A program made the translations under genes and the position numbers. From Sphingomonas sp. SORGH_AS_0950 (GTDB lineage: Bacteria > Pseudomonadota > Alphaproteobacteria > Sphingomonadales > Sphingomonadaceae): 64,000 nt of DNA. Every line of letters starts with the position of its first letter. Position 1 is the first letter of the stretch. The notes beneath the pieces are model-generated. The model had not been told where the DNA came from, did no database searches, and saw only the letters and a program-made list of their open reading frames with translations. The stretch is taken from NCBI RefSeq assembly GCF_030818415.1, contig NZ_JAUTAE010000001.1, positions 3,994,001 through 4,058,000 on the forward strand. Reading direction: 5' to 3'. Positions 29,868-37,571 of the stretch are shown here, piece by piece.

Positions 29868-31069
29868 TGCCCGACGCTTATATCTGCGATGCGATCCGCA
29901 CCCCCATCGGCAAGCTGAACGGCGCGCTGGCGGGCGTTCGGGCCGACGACCTTGCCGCCATTCCGCTGCGTGCGCTGATGGAGCGCAACGCCAAGGTGGA
30001 CTGGCAGGGCGTGGACGACGTTCTTCTGGGGTGCGCCAATCAGGCGGGCGAGGATAATCGCAACATTGCGCGCATGGCGGTGCTGCTCGCCGGTCTGCCG
30101 GAGGTGGTGCCGGGCGGGACGGTCAACCGGCTGTGCGGGTCGGGGCTGAACGCCGTCGGCATCGCGGCGCAGGCGATCCGCAGCGGCGATGCCGAACTGA
30201 CGATCGCGGGCGGGGTCGAGAGCATGACCCGCGCACCCTATGTCATGGGCAAGGCGGCGGGCCCCTTCGACCGGGCCCAGCAGATCGAGGACACCACGCT
30301 CGGCTGGCGCTTCGTCAATCCGGCGATGAAGGCGGCGTACGGCGTCGACACCATGCCCCAGACGGCGGAAAACGTCGCCGACCAATGGCGGATCGGTCGC
30401 GAGGACCAGGACGCCTTCGCGCTTGCGAGTCAGCAAAAGGCGGCGGCGGCGATCGCGAGTGGTCGCATGGCCGTGGAGATCGTGCCCGTCACCATCCCCC
30501 AGCGAAAGGGGGAGCCGATCGTCGTCACGCAGGACGAACATCCCCGCGCCACCAGCCTGGAGGCGCTGGCGAAGCTGAAACCCGTCGTCCGCGCCGACGG
30601 CACGGTGACGGCAGGCAATGCCTCGGGCCTTAACGACGGCGCGGCGGCGATGCTGATCGCCTCGGAAGCGGCGGCGGTCCGCCACGGCCTGACGCCGCGC
30701 GCGCGTATCCTGGGGTTGGCATCGGCGGGTATCGCACCCCGGATCATGGGGGCAGGACCGATCGAGGCCGCGCGCAAGCTGTGCCGGAACACCGGGATCG
30801 GCCTGGACCAGATCGACGTGATCGAACTCAACGAAGCCTTTGCCGCGCAGGCGATCGCGACCTTGCGCGACCTGGACATCGCGCCCGACGATCCTCGCGT
30901 GAACCGCAATGGCGGTGCGATCGCACTGGGCCATCCGCTCGGCATGTCGGGGGCGCGCATCGCGATGACGGCGGTCGAGGAGCTTCATCGCACCGGCGGC
31001 CGCTATGCCATGGCCTTCATGTGCATCGGCGTGGGGCAGGGGATCGCCTTGATGATCGAGCGAGTCTGA
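29867..31069 (+). CDS. pcaF: 3-oxoadipyl-CoA thiolase
   Basis: A 400-residue thiolase that splits 3-oxoadipyl-CoA into succinyl-CoA and acetyl-CoA. The nucleophilic Cys is C90 in NRLCGSGLNAV; the C-terminal signatures are ELNEAFAAQ, NGGAIALGHPLGMSGAR and MCIGVGQG. The ATG at 29867 overlaps the stop of the preceding gene. The internal segments YGVDTMPQTAENVADQW and RATSLEALAKLKP fit the PcaF branch rather than generic acetyl-CoA acetyltransferase. Last gene of the pca run. Confidence 0.93.
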   Translation: MPDAYICDAIRTPIGKLNGALAGVRADDLAAIPLRALMERNAKVDWQGVDDVLLGCANQAGEDNRNIARMAVLLAGLPEVVPGGTVNRLCGSGLNAVGIAAQAIRSGDAELTIAGGVESMTRAPYVMGKAAGPFDRAQQIEDTTLGWRFVNPAMKAAYGVDTMPQTAENVADQWRIGREDQDAFALASQQKAAAAIASGRMAVEIVPVTIPQRKGEPIVVTQDEHPRATSLEALAKLKPVVRADGTVTAGNASGLNDGAAAMLIASEAAAVRHGLTPRARILGLASAGIAPRIMGAGPIEAARKLCRNTGIGLDQIDVIELNEAFAAQAIATLRDLDIAPDDPRVNRNGGAIALGHPLGMSGARIAMTAVEELHRTGGRYAMAFMCIGVGQGIALMIERV

Positions 31070-31154
31070 TCGAGGCCGCAACTGCTATAGGACATCGGCC
31101 CAGGGGCATCGATGGACCCGTTTTGAAGAACACCGGACGATAGAGGATCATAGC

Positions 31155-32105
31155 GTGCGTCAACATCGCGTCGCCGTCGTGCAGGCTGGAACGACCCTGT
31201 TCGACACCCCCCATACGCTGGAGCGGATGGCCGCCCATTGCGAAGCCGCCAGGCGTGACGGCGTCGAGCTCGCGGTATTTCCGGAAGCCTATATCGGCGG
31301 CTATCCCAAGGGGCTGGACTTCGGCGCGCGCATCGGATCGCGCACGGCCGAGGGGCGGGAGGATTATCTGCGCTACTGGCGCGCGGCGATCGAGATCGAC
31401 GGGCCGGAAGTCCGTACGATCGGCGGGTTCGCGGCCGATATGAAGGCGAACCTGGTGACGGGCGTGATCGAGCGCGATGGTGCCACGCTTTATTGCACCG
31501 CGCTGTTCTTCGGGCCCGATGGGGCGCTGATCGGCAAGCATCGCAAGCTGATGCCGACCGCCAGCGAAAGGCTGGTCTGGGGGCAGGGCGATGGTTCGAC
31601 GATCCCGGTCCTCCAGACGCCGGTCGGCCGGATCGGCTCGGCGATATGCTGGGAGAATTACATGCCGCTGTTGCGCCAGTCGATGTACGCGCGCGGCGTC
31701 GAAATCTGGTGTGCGCCGACGGTGGACGAGCGTGACATCTGGCAGGCGTCGATGCGCCACATCGCCTATGAGGGACGCATGTTCCTGCTCAGCGCGTGCC
31801 AATATATGACCCGCGCCGACGCGCCTGCGGACTATGCCGCATTTGCCGGGGAGGACGCGACGGCGGAACTGATCAAGGGTGGCAGCATCATCGTCAACCC
31901 GATGGGCGAGATCGTGGCGGGGCCGCTTCACGGCCGCGAAGGCGTGCTGGCCGCGACGATCGACCTGGATGACGTCGTGCGCGGGCGATATGATCTCGAC
32001 GTGGCCGGTCACTATTCTCGGCCGGATGTGTTCGCGCTGCGTGTCGATGCAACGCCCCGGTCGGCGCTCTCCGTGGAAGCGGAGGACGGCGCTTCGCCCG
32101 CGTGA
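31155..32105 (+). CDS. Nitrilase, aliphatic/beta-cyanoalanine nitrilase-like
   Basis: A 316-residue nitrilase with triad E44 (FPEAYIGGYP), K131 (HRKLMPTASE) and C165 (ICWENYMPLL). The stretch ARGVEIWCAPTVDERDIW is typical of the plant NIT4/bacterial aliphatic nitrilase branch, so beta-cyanoalanine, other aliphatic nitriles or indole-acetonitrile-type substrates are possible. The GTG at 31155 has GAGGA 7 nt upstream. It lies 85 bp after pcaF on the same strand and may be co-transcribed. It clearly differs from the arylacetonitrilase-like enzyme at 16348-17352. The substrate is not determinable. Confidence 0.85.
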   Translation: MRQHRVAVVQAGTTLFDTPHTLERMAAHCEAARRDGVELAVFPEAYIGGYPKGLDFGARIGSRTAEGREDYLRYWRAAIEIDGPEVRTIGGFAADMKANLVTGVIERDGATLYCTALFFGPDGALIGKHRKLMPTASERLVWGQGDGSTIPVLQTPVGRIGSAICWENYMPLLRQSMYARGVEIWCAPTVDERDIWQASMRHIAYEGRMFLLSACQYMTRADAPADYAAFAGEDATAELIKGGSIIVNPMGEIVAGPLHGREGVLAATIDLDDVVRGRYDLDVAGHYSRPDVFALRVDATPRSALSVEAEDGASPA

Positions 32106-32123
32106 GGCGGGGCGATGCCCTCC

Positions 32124-32330
32124 TTCCCTCGCCCCTCGCAGAGGGGAGAGGGTTGCGCAGACTTGGTCTTTGCGAGAGCAAAGGCTTAGTCGGAGCTGGG
32201 TGAGGGGTGGGCGCTCGCCTTGCGAGCGCGCGAGCCTTTGGGCTCGCTCAACCCCTCACCCAAGCTACGCTAGCCAGCAGGCTGGCAAGCTTCGCTAACC
32301 CTCTCCCCTTTCCAGGGGAGAGGGCAAGAA
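32124..32330. repeat. Intergenic palindromic repeat element (nested inverted repeats)
   Basis: A nested dyad lies between convergent genes. The outer arms are GGAGAGGGTTGCG (near 32144) and CGCTAACCCTCTCC (near 32294); inner arms are CTGGGTGAGGGG (near 32196) and CCCCTCACCCAAG (near 32252). Short hairpins CCCCTCGCAGAGGGG and CTCCCCTTTCCAGGGGAG cap the ends. The layout resembles multi-copy intergenic repeats common in high-GC proteobacteria, and could also stop transcription from both sides. Confidence 0.65.
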
Positions 32331-32356
32331 GAAGCGATCCAGAATGTCGATCGGCG

Positions 32357-32965
32357 TTAGTAGCCGACGGTGAAACGCCGCCGGATATGGGCCGGAACCT
32401 CCAGTTCGTCGACGAGCGCGATCGCATAATCCTCGAACGAGATGCTGCTGCCGTTCGCATTGGTCAGGAGCGCGTCGCCGCCGAGCCGGAACGTCCCGGT
32501 CCGCTCGCCGGGGGCGAAGACCGCCGAGGGCGACAGGAACGTCCAGTCGAGATCCGTCTCACCCCGCAGCTTGTCGAGAAAGGCCGCCCCGGCCAGCGCC
32601 TCGTCGCGATAGGCGGCGGGGAAATCGGGGCTGTCGATCAGGCGCTGGCCCGGCGCGACCTCCAGGCTGCCCGCGCCGCCGACGACCAGATAGCGGCGCA
32701 CGCCGGATGCCTTCACCGCCTCGATCAGTGCGTCGGGGCCGCTGGCGAGGAAATGGACCGAGCTGATGACCGCGTCATGGCCGCGCAGCACGTCCGCCAG
32801 CGCCGCGCCGTCGTGCAGGTCGATACCGACCGCGCGGACGCCCGGAGCGGTGGCGATCCTGGCGGTGTCGCGTGCGATCGCGGTCACCATGTGATTGCGG
32901 CGGACGAGTTCGGCAAGGATGCGCGAACCGGCATTGCCGGATGCGCCGATCAAGGCGATGTTCAT
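32357..32965 (-). CDS. NAD(P)-binding (NmrA/YwnB-like) oxidoreductase
   Basis: A 202-residue atypical short-chain dehydrogenase fold with an N-terminal dinucleotide motif MNIALIGASGNAGSRI and a VVGGAGSLEVAPG loop after strand 4. No Tyr-Lys pair in the standard YxxxK position is obvious. Related proteins (YwnB/BlvR-like) bind NAD(P)H as reductases or redox sensors. It is 24 bp downstream of the DsbA-family gene on the same strand, so they are probably co-transcribed. Function is not known beyond the fold. Confidence 0.78.
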   Translation of the reverse strand: MNIALIGASGNAGSRILAELVRRNHMVTAIARDTARIATAPGVRAVGIDLHDGAALADVLRGHDAVISSVHFLASGPDALIEAVKASGVRRYLVVGGAGSLEVAPGQRLIDSPDFPAAYRDEALAGAAFLDKLRGETDLDWTFLSPSAVFAPGERTGTFRLGGDALLTNANGSSISFEDYAIALVDELEVPAHIRRRFTVGY

Positions 32966-32989
32966 GATGTTACGTCCCTTCTTGTGAAC

Positions 32990-33664
32990 TTACGCCGCGC
33001 GGTCCAGCGCGGCCAAAGCGGTGAGCAGGCGATCGCCGCCCGCATAGATATCGTCCCCGCGAACGATGATCTGCCGACCGCCGACGGTTGCGACCAGTTG
33101 CGGCACCCCGCTGATCCGCAGCGCCGCCATCGCCCGCTGCGTCTCGCCGATCCGCGCGTCGGTCCGGGCATGCAGGTCCGCGTCATGGCGCAGGCGATCG
33201 GCCAGCGTCGCGGCGTCGAGCGTTATCCCGGCCTGGCCCGCCACCGATGCGGCGACCTGCGCCACCACCATCGCGTCGGACGTATCCTCTCCACCGACAT
33301 AGCGAGCGATCTGCGCCTGATGCAGGAAGCGTGGCTCCAGGCCATGCTGCCATTCGCCCAGCGCCACCAGCGCATGGGTCAGGGCGGAGGAATCGAACAC
33401 GCCGCTGGGCGCCTGGAGGACGCGCTGGTGATAGGCTTCGCTGAACGGCTGGCCCGTCATGCTCGCGATGCGCTGGTCGTTGTGCCAGGCATGATCCGCG
33501 ATCGACGCGGTCGGCCGGGGCGCGGCGAACAGGCCGGACGGCATCATGTCCAGCCGGTCGCCCGCCTGCTCGGCGAGCGCGGCGAGGGCGGGCGCGCTGG
33601 CATAGCACCAGCCGCACAGCGGATCGAAGAAATAGCGGAACTGCATGTCGCCTATGCCGGTCAT
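32990..33664 (-). CDS. DsbA-family (FrnE-like) thioredoxin-fold protein
   Basis: A 224-residue DsbA-family protein with a CxxC active site at C17 and C20 (DPLCGWCYASAPA) and a cis-Pro loop ISGVPQLVATVGG near residue 190. No signal peptide is seen, so it is probably cytoplasmic, like FrnE-type 2-hydroxychromene isomerase/DsbA-like oxidoreductases. The ATG at 33664 has AGGA 8 nt upstream; an ATG two codons earlier is too close to that site. It diverges from a LysR regulator that probably controls it. Confidence 0.82.
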   Translation of the reverse strand: MTGIGDMQFRYFFDPLCGWCYASAPALAALAEQAGDRLDMMPSGLFAAPRPTASIADHAWHNDQRIASMTGQPFSEAYHQRVLQAPSGVFDSSALTHALVALGEWQHGLEPRFLHQAQIARYVGGEDTSDAMVVAQVAASVAGQAGITLDAATLADRLRHDADLHARTDARIGETQRAMAALRISGVPQLVATVGGRQIIVRGDDIYAGGDRLLTALAALDRAA

Positions 33665-33785
33665 GGTCATCGTCCTGTGGATCGGCAGCAAGGGGCTGCC
33701 CTGTCGATGACCGAGATAGGCGGTCCGATGACCTGGATAAATCGGTACAAATCGTACACACTGTAAGTCCAAACAGGACAATCAT

Positions 33786-34688
33786 GTGATGGACGCCCCC
33801 AATCTCAATCGTCTCCGCTATTTCACCGCGACGGTGGAGACGGGATCCTTCACCCGCGCGGCAGAGCGGCTGGGCGTCGCCAAGACGGTCGTCAGCCATC
33901 AGGTCGCCCGGCTGGAGGAGGAACTGCGTGTCGCGCTGCTCAAGCGCACCACGCGCAAGCTGCACCTGACCGATGCCGGGCGGCGCTTCCACGAACGCGC
34001 GATGGCGATCCTGCGCGATGCGGACGATGCGTTCGCCGAGGCGGCGCAGGGGGTGGAGACGCCGACCGGCACGCTGACGGTGACGGCGCCCAGCGATTAT
34101 GGCCGGGCGGTGGTCGCGCCCGCCATGGCGGCATTCCTCGCGCGCTTTCCGGCCGTCCGGGCCGAGGTGACGTTCGACGACGCCGTCCTCGATCTGATCG
34201 ATGCGGAGGTCGATGTCGCCATCCGGCTCGGCTGGTTGCCGGACAGCGGGTTGCAGATGCGTCGGCTGGGCAGCTTTCGCCAGTTGCTGGTCTGCACGCC
34301 CGATATGGCGCGTCGCGCCGTGGACGCCCTGTCGCCGGACGCGCTTGGGGCGATGCCATGGATCGGCAACCGGCTGCTGCGTCATCCGCTCGACTGGACA
34401 TTTTCCAGGGATGGGGAGGAGCGTCGCTGCACCGGGTCGCCCGTCGTGATGGCGGACAAGACGCCCGCCACCCATGCCTGTGTCCTGGCCGGGTGCGGGC
34501 TGGCCGTGCTGCCGGACTTCGTGGTCGCGGCGGACCTGGCGGCGGGACGGCTCGTCCATCTGCTTCCCCAATGGTCGCTGCCGGACGGAGGCGTCCATGC
34601 GGTCTTCCCCGAGGCGCGGTTCCGGTCGGCGCGGGTGCGGCATTTCATCGACGTGCTCGCGGACATCGAGCGCAGGCGATCGGCCTAG
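33786..34688 (+). CDS. LysR-family transcriptional regulator
   Basis: A 300-residue LysR regulator. The DNA-binding domain includes SFTRAAERLGVAKTVVSHQVARLE (residues about 21-44) and the effector domain starts near residue 92 (GTLTVTAPSDYGR). It belongs by eye to the large DsdC/AaeR-like group. The GTG at 33786 (AGGA 7 nt upstream) or the next ATG codon is the start. A GTAC-AAATC-GTAC dyad at 33745-33757, between this gene and the divergent DsbA gene, is a possible binding site. Local control of the DsbA/NAD(P)-binding pair is likely. Confidence 0.87.
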   Translation: MMDAPNLNRLRYFTATVETGSFTRAAERLGVAKTVVSHQVARLEEELRVALLKRTTRKLHLTDAGRRFHERAMAILRDADDAFAEAAQGVETPTGTLTVTAPSDYGRAVVAPAMAAFLARFPAVRAEVTFDDAVLDLIDAEVDVAIRLGWLPDSGLQMRRLGSFRQLLVCTPDMARRAVDALSPDALGAMPWIGNRLLRHPLDWTFSRDGEERRCTGSPVVMADKTPATHACVLAGCGLAVLPDFVVAADLAAGRLVHLLPQWSLPDGGVHAVFPEARFRSARVRHFIDVLADIERRRSA

Positions 34689-34694
34689 CCCGGC

Positions 34695-35735
34695 TCAGCG
34701 GCCTGCGGTGCGGAAAATGGCACGCAGCGGCGCCAGCATGTTGCGATGGTCGACACGCGCGCGTTCGGGCGTTCGCCCCAGCCGGGTCGACAGCCGCCGA
34801 TGCGCTGTGCCGAGCGCGTGATAGGGGACCGATGGCAACAGATGATGCAGCGCGTGATAGCGAAGACCGACCGGCGCCCAGAGCGCGGGCAGCAGCGCGG
34901 GGGGCGGCACATTGACCGAATCCAGATATTGCGCGGTCAGGCTCATCGGCGCGCCCGCCTCATTCTCCCACAGATGCGCGACGAGCGTGCGGAACTGGTT
35001 GATGACCGCCAGGCCCGAGCCGAGGAGGAGCGCCAGCCCCGCCTGTGTCACGCCGACGGTTCCGGTGGCGACCAGCAGGATGACCGCGATGGCCCATGCG
35101 CTGGCCGCGATTTCGAGGCGGAGCCATTCGCGACGCGCTTGTCCTTGCGGCTCGGTCCGGCGAAAGGCCGGGTTGATCGCCAGCGCGGAATAGCGGGCGA
35201 CGGTCGCCCGGCGCAGGCGGGCGTTGGCGATGCCGAGCGGCGCCAGCAGGCCGAAGCGGATCAGCAGGCCCAGCGGGGCCAACCCCGCCGCCACGAGGAA
35301 GAGGACCAGATGCTGCGGCCGCATCGACGCCAGCGGCAGATATTCCGGGTCGCGCGTCGTGCCATAAATGGGTCGGGCATGATGCCGGACATGGACGTCG
35401 TCATAGAGGAAGGACGGGGTCAGCAACGGAATGCCGAACAGGAGATTCCAGGCGACGGCGAACCCCGGAAGCTGCGACCGGCGAAGATGCGCCAGTTCGT
35501 GGATGAAGCTGAGCCCGCGATAAAAGGCGAGCATGGCGACCAGGCCCAGGACGATCGTCGCGCCGCCGAACGGAAGCCGCATCACGCCCGCAAGGCTGGC
35601 ATAGGCCACCATGGCGGTCAGCAGCAGGTCGGCCCAATAGATGCGCGGATCGGGCCGCATGAGGTCGCGGCCGATCGCGGCGGCCGCCGCCAGCAATTCG
35701 CGATCCTCGGGGCGCTGCGCCATCGGGTCATCCAT
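34695..35735 (-). CDS. Membrane fatty acid desaturase
   Basis: A 346-residue membrane di-iron desaturase/hydroxylase. The three His boxes are HELAHLR (residues 79-85), HVRHH (115-119) and HALHH (294-298), with hydrophobic helices between them. Family members introduce double bonds into acyl lipids or modify carotenoids; the product cannot be told. The ATG at 35735 overlaps the stop of the upstream aldolase gene by 8 nt, an unexpected coupling. It ends 6 bp from the convergent LysR gene. Confidence 0.85.
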   Translation of the reverse strand: MDDPMAQRPEDRELLAAAAAIGRDLMRPDPRIYWADLLLTAMVAYASLAGVMRLPFGGATIVLGLVAMLAFYRGLSFIHELAHLRRSQLPGFAVAWNLLFGIPLLTPSFLYDDVHVRHHARPIYGTTRDPEYLPLASMRPQHLVLFLVAAGLAPLGLLIRFGLLAPLGIANARLRRATVARYSALAINPAFRRTEPQGQARREWLRLEIAASAWAIAVILLVATGTVGVTQAGLALLLGSGLAVINQFRTLVAHLWENEAGAPMSLTAQYLDSVNVPPPALLPALWAPVGLRYHALHHLLPSVPYHALGTAHRRLSTRLGRTPERARVDHRNMLAPLRAIFRTAGR

Positions 35736-36360
35736 GAAGCGTTTTCCAGCGCGATACGAAGGCGGCCGCCCGAACGGCCACATCCGCGGCCGTGTCGCCG
35801 GGGCGGTAGAGCGCGCCGCCCAGCCCGAAGCCATCGGCACCCGCCGCGACATAGCGGGCAAGGTCCTCGGGCTCGATGCCGCCCGTCGGACAGAGCGGAA
35901 CGCCGGGGCCGATCACCGTGCGGAACGCCTTCACCGCGCTCGGCGGGATCATCTCCGCCGGATAGAGTTTCAGCCCGTCGGCCCCGGCGTCCAGCGCCGC
36001 GAACGCCTCGGTGGGCGTGGCGACGCCGGGCAGGGTGACGAGTCCGCGCGCACAGGCGGCGGCGATCAGCGCGGGATCGCCATGGGGCGTGACCATCAGG
36101 CGGCCCCCCGCCTCGATCAGCCGGTCGAGCTGGTCGATCCGACGCACGGTCCCCGCGCCGACGATCGCGCCTTGTCCCCATCGCCTGGCCAGACGCGCGA
36201 TGCTGTCGAATGGATCGGGCGAGGTGAGCGGCACCTCGATCAACCGGAAGCCCGCCTCGACCAGCGCGTCGCCGATCGCCTCGACCTCCGCCGGTGCGAT
36301 CCCGCGCAGGATTGCGACCAGGGGAAGGTCCGCCATGATCTCGGAAAAAAGCGTCTTCAT
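35728..36360 (-). CDS. dgoA: 2-dehydro-3-deoxy-6-phosphogalactonate aldolase (KDPGal/KDPG class I aldolase)
   Basis: A 210-residue class I aldolase of the Eda/DgoA family. The Schiff-base Lys is K131 in GADGLKLYPAE, the N-terminal catalytic Glu lies in FRLIEVPLTSP, and the phosphate loop is GAGTV with a later GGIEPEDL. The AILRGI and LTSPDP versions point to DgoA more than Eda. It splits KDPGal into pyruvate and glyceraldehyde-3-phosphate. No other galactonate genes are seen nearby; it overlaps the desaturase gene. A GAGG lies 9 nt before the ATG. Confidence 0.85.
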   Translation of the reverse strand: MKTLFSEIMADLPLVAILRGIAPAEVEAIGDALVEAGFRLIEVPLTSPDPFDSIARLARRWGQGAIVGAGTVRRIDQLDRLIEAGGRLMVTPHGDPALIAAACARGLVTLPGVATPTEAFAALDAGADGLKLYPAEMIPPSAVKAFRTVIGPGVPLCPTGGIEPEDLARYVAAGADGFGLGGALYRPGDTAADVAVRAAAFVSRWKTLHG

Positions 36361-36435
36361 GCCGCCATCCTCACATCGGTGGTCGACCAGGTCGTATCGC
36401 TGTTCATGTCACGCGCTCCGTCGCAGCGTTCGGGG

Positions 36436-36558
36436 TCAGGGGAGGAGCCAGTGGCGGATGAGGCTGGCGACGATGCCGAGCGTCAGCACGCTCGCCAGCC
36501 AGATCGCGGCCATCCAGCCGAGGCGGCGCCACAGCGGCGCGGGGGGCTGGCCGACCAT
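36436..36558 (-). CDS. Small membrane protein of cyanide-insensitive oxidase operon (DUF2474-like)
   Basis: A 40-residue protein, MVGQPPAPLWRRLGWMAAIW then a single transmembrane helix ending RHWLLP. The PLWRRLGWM start and position directly after cioB match the DUF2474/CydX-like small subunits of bd oxidases. Its ATG overlaps the cioB stop (ATGA), so it is coupled. By analogy with CydX it may stabilise the oxidase. Confidence 0.8.
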   Translation of the reverse strand: MVGQPPAPLWRRLGWMAAIWLASVLTLGIVASLIRHWLLP

Positions 36559-37565
36559 CAGTGATAGCCCTCGGTGACGGTCTTCCCGCGAAACACATAA
36601 TAGGCCCATGCCGTGTAGGTGATGATGATCGGCAGGATGAAGACGGTGCCGACCAGCATGAAGATCTGGCTCTTCTCCGGTGCGGCGGTGTCCCAGATGG
36701 TCAGCGCGCGGGGCACGATATAGGGGAACATGCTGATGCCCAGGCCGACAAAGCCCAGCGCGAACAGGATGAGCGTGACCAGGAAGGGCAATGTCTCGCG
36801 ACCGCGCTTCAGGCTCCAGAAGAAGATGAAGCCGAAGACGATCGTGGCCAGCGGCACCTGCGCGGTGAAGAGGACACCCGGCATCCGGAACCAGCGGTGC
36901 CAATAGTCGATCGCCAGGAACGGCGTCGCGGCACTGACCGCCGCCATGGCGACGAGCGTGGCGATGCCGAGGCGGAACGCCATGCGGCGCGCATGGTCCT
37001 GAACGTCGCCATGCGTCTTGCCGATCAGCCAGCTCGCGCCCAGCAGGGCGTAACCCGCCAGCAGCGCGATGCCGGTCAACAGGCTGAACGGCGACAACCA
37101 GTCGAACGAACCGCCCGCATAGGCCCGGCCCGCGACCCGGATGCCCTGCAACACCGCGCCCAGCATCACGCCCTGGGCCAGCGTCGCCACCACCGAACCG
37201 CCGCAAAAGGCGACGTCCCAAAAGGCCCGGTGCCGGGGGTCGCGCCAACGAAACTCGAAGGCGACGCCGCGAAAGATCAGGCCGAGCACCATCGCGATGA
37301 CGAGCGGATAGGTGGCGGGCAGGATGATCGCATAGGCCAGCGGAAAGGCCGCCATCAGGCCGCCGCCGCCCAGCACCAGCCAGGTCTCGTTCCCGTCCCA
37401 GACCGGCGCGATCGAATTCATCGCCTGATCGCGCTCTTCGCCGACCTTCAGCGTCGGAAACAGGATTCCGATGCCCAGGTCGAAGCCGTCCATGACGACA
37501 TAGGCGAACACGGCGAAGGCGATGATGAACGCCCAGATGGTGGCGAGATCATAATCGTAGAACAT
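36558..37565 (-). CDS. cioB: Cytochrome bd-type (CIO) oxidase subunit II
   Basis: A 335-residue integral membrane protein with about nine helices. It starts MFYDYDLATIWAFIIAFAVF and has the subunit II landmarks MDGFDLGIG and APVWDGNETWLVLGGGG, and the C-terminal IIITYTAWAYYVFRGK. It lies 6 bp downstream of subunit I and overlaps a DUF2474 gene. Partner of CioA in quinol oxidation. Confidence 0.93.
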   Translation of the reverse strand: MFYDYDLATIWAFIIAFAVFAYVVMDGFDLGIGILFPTLKVGEERDQAMNSIAPVWDGNETWLVLGGGGLMAAFPLAYAIILPATYPLVIAMVLGLIFRGVAFEFRWRDPRHRAFWDVAFCGGSVVATLAQGVMLGAVLQGIRVAGRAYAGGSFDWLSPFSLLTGIALLAGYALLGASWLIGKTHGDVQDHARRMAFRLGIATLVAMAAVSAATPFLAIDYWHRWFRMPGVLFTAQVPLATIVFGFIFFWSLKRGRETLPFLVTLILFALGFVGLGISMFPYIVPRALTIWDTAAPEKSQIFMLVGTVFILPIIITYTAWAYYVFRGKTVTEGYH

Positions 37566-37571
37566 TGCCGG

